Below are positions 25,135 to 27,500 of a DNA stretch of 27,500 bases, piece by piece. The DNA lies in assembly GCA_963575745.1 (NCBI GenBank), contig CAUYUJ010001436.1, positions 80,001 to 107,500 of the forward strand, written 5' to 3'. Below the pieces are notes generated by a model. The model made no database searches. It saw only the letters and a program-made list of their open reading frames with translations, and was not told the DNA's origin. Position numbers and translations under genes: made by a program. How positions within the stretch are numbered: the first letter of the stretch is position 1; each line of letters opens with the position of its first letter. Source of the DNA: Prorocentrum cordatum (Eukaryota; Sar; Dinophyceae; Prorocentrales; Prorocentraceae).

Positions 25135-25395
25135 TTTCGCCACGTTCTTGCTCGTGGGCGCCTCGTGGGCGCCCCGTGCGCTGGGTGCGTCCGCCTAGCT
25201 TTCGCCACGTGGCCGCCCGTGGGCGCCTCGTGGGCGCCCCGTGCGCTGGGTGGACCCGCCGAGGTTTTCGCCACCTTGCCGCCCGTGGGCGCCCCGTGGG
25301 CGCGCAGTGCGCCAGGCGGCTCCGCCGAGGTTTCGCCACAGGGCCGCCCGTAGGCGCCTCGTGAGCGCCCCGTGCGTACACCACAAAGCTCGCAT
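25135..25395. repeat. 65-bp tandem repeat, four units
   Basis: TTTCGCCAC starts at 25135, 25200, 25266 and 25331, spacings of 65, 66 and 65. Each unit contains CGTGGGCGCC(T/C)CGTGGGCGC and a CCGTGCG- or CAGTGCG-type end. Related words (CACGAGGCGCCCACG) occur in reverse sense at 25759 and 26709. Confidence 0.92.
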
Positions 25396-25745
25396 CACAC
25401 ACAATGCATCACACGGCTTGCGCCACGTACCCCATACCACACATATTGCACCGCGTGCGTAGCTTGCATGGCGCAGCTCCCTCTCTTACCGGACTTCGTA
25501 TAGTGCACCAGTCAGATGGGTCTAGATAGCTTGCACCACATACTTCGCACACCATGGACTGCACCACATAGAATGCACTACAGAGCCCGCACCTCGTAGA
25601 TCGCATCAGAAAGACCATGCCGCACACATCAAGCCTCATAGCTTCCACATCTGCGGTGCCGCACCTCACGGTTTGGGGCTCGCGCTGACAGACCCTCTTC
25701 CCAACGAGCACTTCTGCACTGCAGCAGGTGGTGCCCACTTTGTGG
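25375..25745. repeat. TTGCACCACA-rich degenerate array, copy 2
   Basis: Variants of GCTTGCACCACATA, GCATCACACA and GCACTACAGA recur to about 25660, then GGTTTGGGGCTCGC and later GGTGGTGCCCAC. This is the order seen at 1245-1490, in the same orientation and 24 kb away. Confidence 0.6.
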
Positions 25746-25980
25746 TGGTGGTAGCCAGCGCACGAGGCGCCCACGCAGCGCCCACAGTCGGCCACCGACC
25801 CCAAAAACCCAGCTCGGGGATCTTCTGACCCGGGTCAATCCAGACCCGGGTCAGCAGGAAACTAAAAACTGCAATGAAGGAAAACAAAAACTGCAACGCA
25901 GGTTTTCGCAAACCAGGGTCAGCCAATATGCGCGGCCGCCTCGCGGCCACGAGCGGCTCGCTGACCCGGGTCAGCCAGAG
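25746..25980. repeat. TGACCCGGGTCA palindromic sites
   Basis: The perfect 12-bp palindrome TGACCCGGGTCA occurs near 25827 and 25961, with a near copy AGACCCGGGTCA at about 25841 and a half-decayed ACCAGGGTCAG near 25912. AT-richer sequence with AAAACTGCAA twice lies between. Confidence 0.75.
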
Positions 25981-26400
25981 GGGGCCTTCGCAGGATCCTG
26001 CAGGATCCGGTGCCCTGGCTGACCCCCGTTTGCACTGACCTCCGTCTCTTAGGCCCCGACCAGCGCACCTTGGGAGGCGGCCGGGAGGTCTGAGCTGGTT
26101 GGAACCCCAGAACATCGGCCAGGAGGGGGAGCGCAACCAAGTTCGCTCCAGATCGGTTCCCGGAGCCCTCCCGGGGCCAGCCTCTACAGTCGGACTTGAT
26201 CGGACAGGACACGCGAGAGGACACACAAGACCCTTTCGAGGGCCTCACTGCCACAGGAATGTCGGAAGCATGGGTCGCGAGACGCAGGACACAAGGGTAC
26301 CCTTGATTGGGCAGGGTCGACCTGCTAGTCTGGGCCGACCGTAGTGCAGCGTTTCGCCCCGGATCCGTTCCCGACGGTCCTGTGGGCCCGAAAACGTGCC
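25981..26400. other. Stretch without a recognised gene
   Basis: Mixed composition. CCTCTACAGTCGGACTTGA at about 26181 resembles a family B left end, but there is no partner. ORFs are short and unrecognised. Confidence 0.35.
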
Positions 26401-26590
26401 CCCGGGGGCTGAGCAAGGCAAACATGATATTGCCACGAACCCCGACCTTGGAGAACAAGTGGGCTCAGCACGCGACTAGGCGAGTTACGAGGTGAGCTCA
26501 GCACGGACGAGTCCATGCGAGCCACATGGGGGGGAGGGGGGGAGCTCAGTACACGACCATGCGAGTCACGGGGGCTGAGCAAGGCAAAGA
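26400..26590. repeat. GAGCTCAGYAC / GGGGGCTGAGCAAGGCAAA repeat
   Basis: GGGGGCTGAGCAAGGCAAA occurs at about 26404 and 26570. Between them GGCTCAGCACGCGAC, GAGCTCAGCACGGAC and GAGCTCAGTACACGAC, each followed by a GCGAGTTACG or ATGCGAG.CAC word, give three or four degenerate units of 45-60 bp. Confidence 0.7.
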
Positions 26591-27280
26591 ACCGTCCCGA
26601 ACGCAGAGCCTCGAATCTGCCTGCCCTTCTTGTTGGCTGGAACCAGTGCTGGGCCACCTCAAACCCCCAGACGACTCCAGGGCGCACCAAGCCATGGCAC
26701 TGGGCGCCCACGAGGCGCCCACGGTCGGCCAACGGGTGAGCTCTGGGCACGCCCGCCCACTTGCAGCCAAAAATGCGATCAAACACATCATCATGCAAGA
26801 AACCTGGGCCAGCTTCCCAGGCGTCTCGTAAGGAACCCTGGGCCAGCATCTGTTGTCAGCACTGGAGGGGGCGAACGTGTTGAACAAAAACTGAGCCAGC
26901 TTTCTGGCAAGTTGGTCGAGAAACGCTGGCCCAGCTTTTCGAGGATATCTTCTGATCAGATGTTCGACTGTACTTCAGGGCAGTAGCAGAGCACTTCGGA
27001 GCGCAAGCGCGGTTGGGGAACTTCGGACTGGCATAGCTAGGAGGAGTCTCAAAATCGTTCTCCTTTCTAGAAGAGCCCACTTTCCGTCCACAACATCGAA
27101 GATGAACCACTCTCCATCTGCTAAGCCGTCGTCAGCCCAAAGCAAACATCAGATCGGCGCTAATGCGAGACAAGCATGTTGAAAACCAACCGCCCTCCAT
27201 TGGGGTAAATGTTGGAAGCGTTCACGACGATCGTGCGTGGCACGCTAAACATTGCGAAAACCTTCGAACACCAATGATTG
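26591..27280. other. Stretch without a recognised gene, with CTGGGCCAGC words
   Basis: CTGGGCCAGC, CTGGGCCAGC, CTGAGCCAGC and CTGGCCCAGC occur between about 26807 and 26935 at spacings of 35-60 bp, each followed by TTTC-like or ATCT-like bases. The rest, 26990-27280, has near-average composition and no gene is recognised. Confidence 0.4.
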
Positions 27281-27284
27281 TTAC

Positions 27285-27375
27285 CTCTTGGGACACTCTT
27301 GGGGTCCTCTTTGCGCCCTCTTGGGGCGTCCTGGGGCCTTTCGGGCCGACTTGACATCATCTTAAACCTTCTTGG
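27285..27375. repeat. CTCTTGGGGCGTCC units, inverse of the CCAAGAGGCC array
   Basis: CTTGGGACACTCTTGGGGTCC-like units of 10-14 bp on the plus strand read as CCAAGAG-type units on the minus strand. A short, decayed, inverted relative of the module arrays. Confidence 0.5.
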
Positions 27376-27439
27376 AACACTCGTGGCCCGTGGCAGTTTG
27401 GCCTGCCACTGATATGGGGCGACGGGGATGAGGAAGGGG

Positions 27440-27500
27440 TACGTAGGGGGATGATGATGATGCTGACGATGATGATGCTGCTGATGATGATGATGATCAT
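27440..27500. repeat. GAT trinucleotide microsatellite
   Basis: GATGATGAT with GCT interruptions, running out of the window. Confidence 0.92.

Noticed and set aside
26181-26200. CCTCTACAGTCGGACTTGA as a third family B element
   Set aside because: Only one terminus-like word, a gap in the GGGG part, and no inverted partner or TA-bounded right end nearby.

Overview
The window looks like nuclear DNA of a dinoflagellate. This is an inference from three things: a degenerate spliced-leader sequence (17 of 21 positions by eye) about 60 bases upstream of an mRNA-like ORF; a non-LTR reverse transcriptase whose wording (RLLNHPSE, LPVLMK-like, WAG.LVRHG) resembles dinoflagellate LINEs; and a very high-GC, gene-poor, repeat-saturated landscape. 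The genus cannot be fixed from sequence alone. Most long ORFs are artefacts of trinucleotide repeats (GAG/CTC, GTC/GAC, GTT/GCT). I see no intact, clearly functional gene of known family. The best coding candidate is a short retrogene-like ORF at 3831-4505. All family identities come from reading motifs; no database search was run.

Layout. 1-3.3 kb: GGA and GTC microsatellites, a TA-rich microsatellite, and two miniature inverted-repeat elements (families A and B). 3.3-3.7 kb: a 73-bp minisatellite. 3.75-4.5 kb: relict spliced leader plus the ORF, followed by a GTT/GCT array to 4.98 kb. 5.3-6.5 kb: a composite module of a TTCG hairpin, three 75-bp repeats, an 11-bp CCAAGAGGCCC array and a 25/28-bp CCCGAACGACTCACACC array. 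6.66-7.24 kb: a nest of miniature elements (A, C, A). 7.68-9.35 kb: a decayed PIF1/RecD-like helicase gene, broken by frameshifts and split by a 106-bp element of family B. Removing that element and one TA rejoins its reading frame. 9.4-13.4 kb: non-coding, with 127-bp and 122-bp tandem duplications and GTC/CTC/GAC microsatellites. 13.4-15.2 kb: second copies of family C, of a 135-bp dispersed repeat, and of the composite module. 15.7-16.2 kb: 420 bp of almost pure GGA. 17.4-18.5 kb: a third copy of the composite module. 19.46-22.5 kb, minus strand: a dead LINE-like retroelement with a RNase H-like domain upstream of the reverse transcriptase. 22.7-24.6 kb: GGA, GC-rich and CCGACCGACC minisatellite DNA. 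25.1-27.5 kb: 65-bp repeats, a TTGCACCACA-rich block matching the one at 1.25-1.46 kb, palindromic TGACCCGGGTCA sites and a final GAT microsatellite.

The genes do not form a working set. The window is a graveyard of mobile elements: one autonomous-type retroelement, three short inverted-repeat families, at least one probable retrogene, one split helicase relic, and several dispersed composite repeats that recur 5-25 kb apart.
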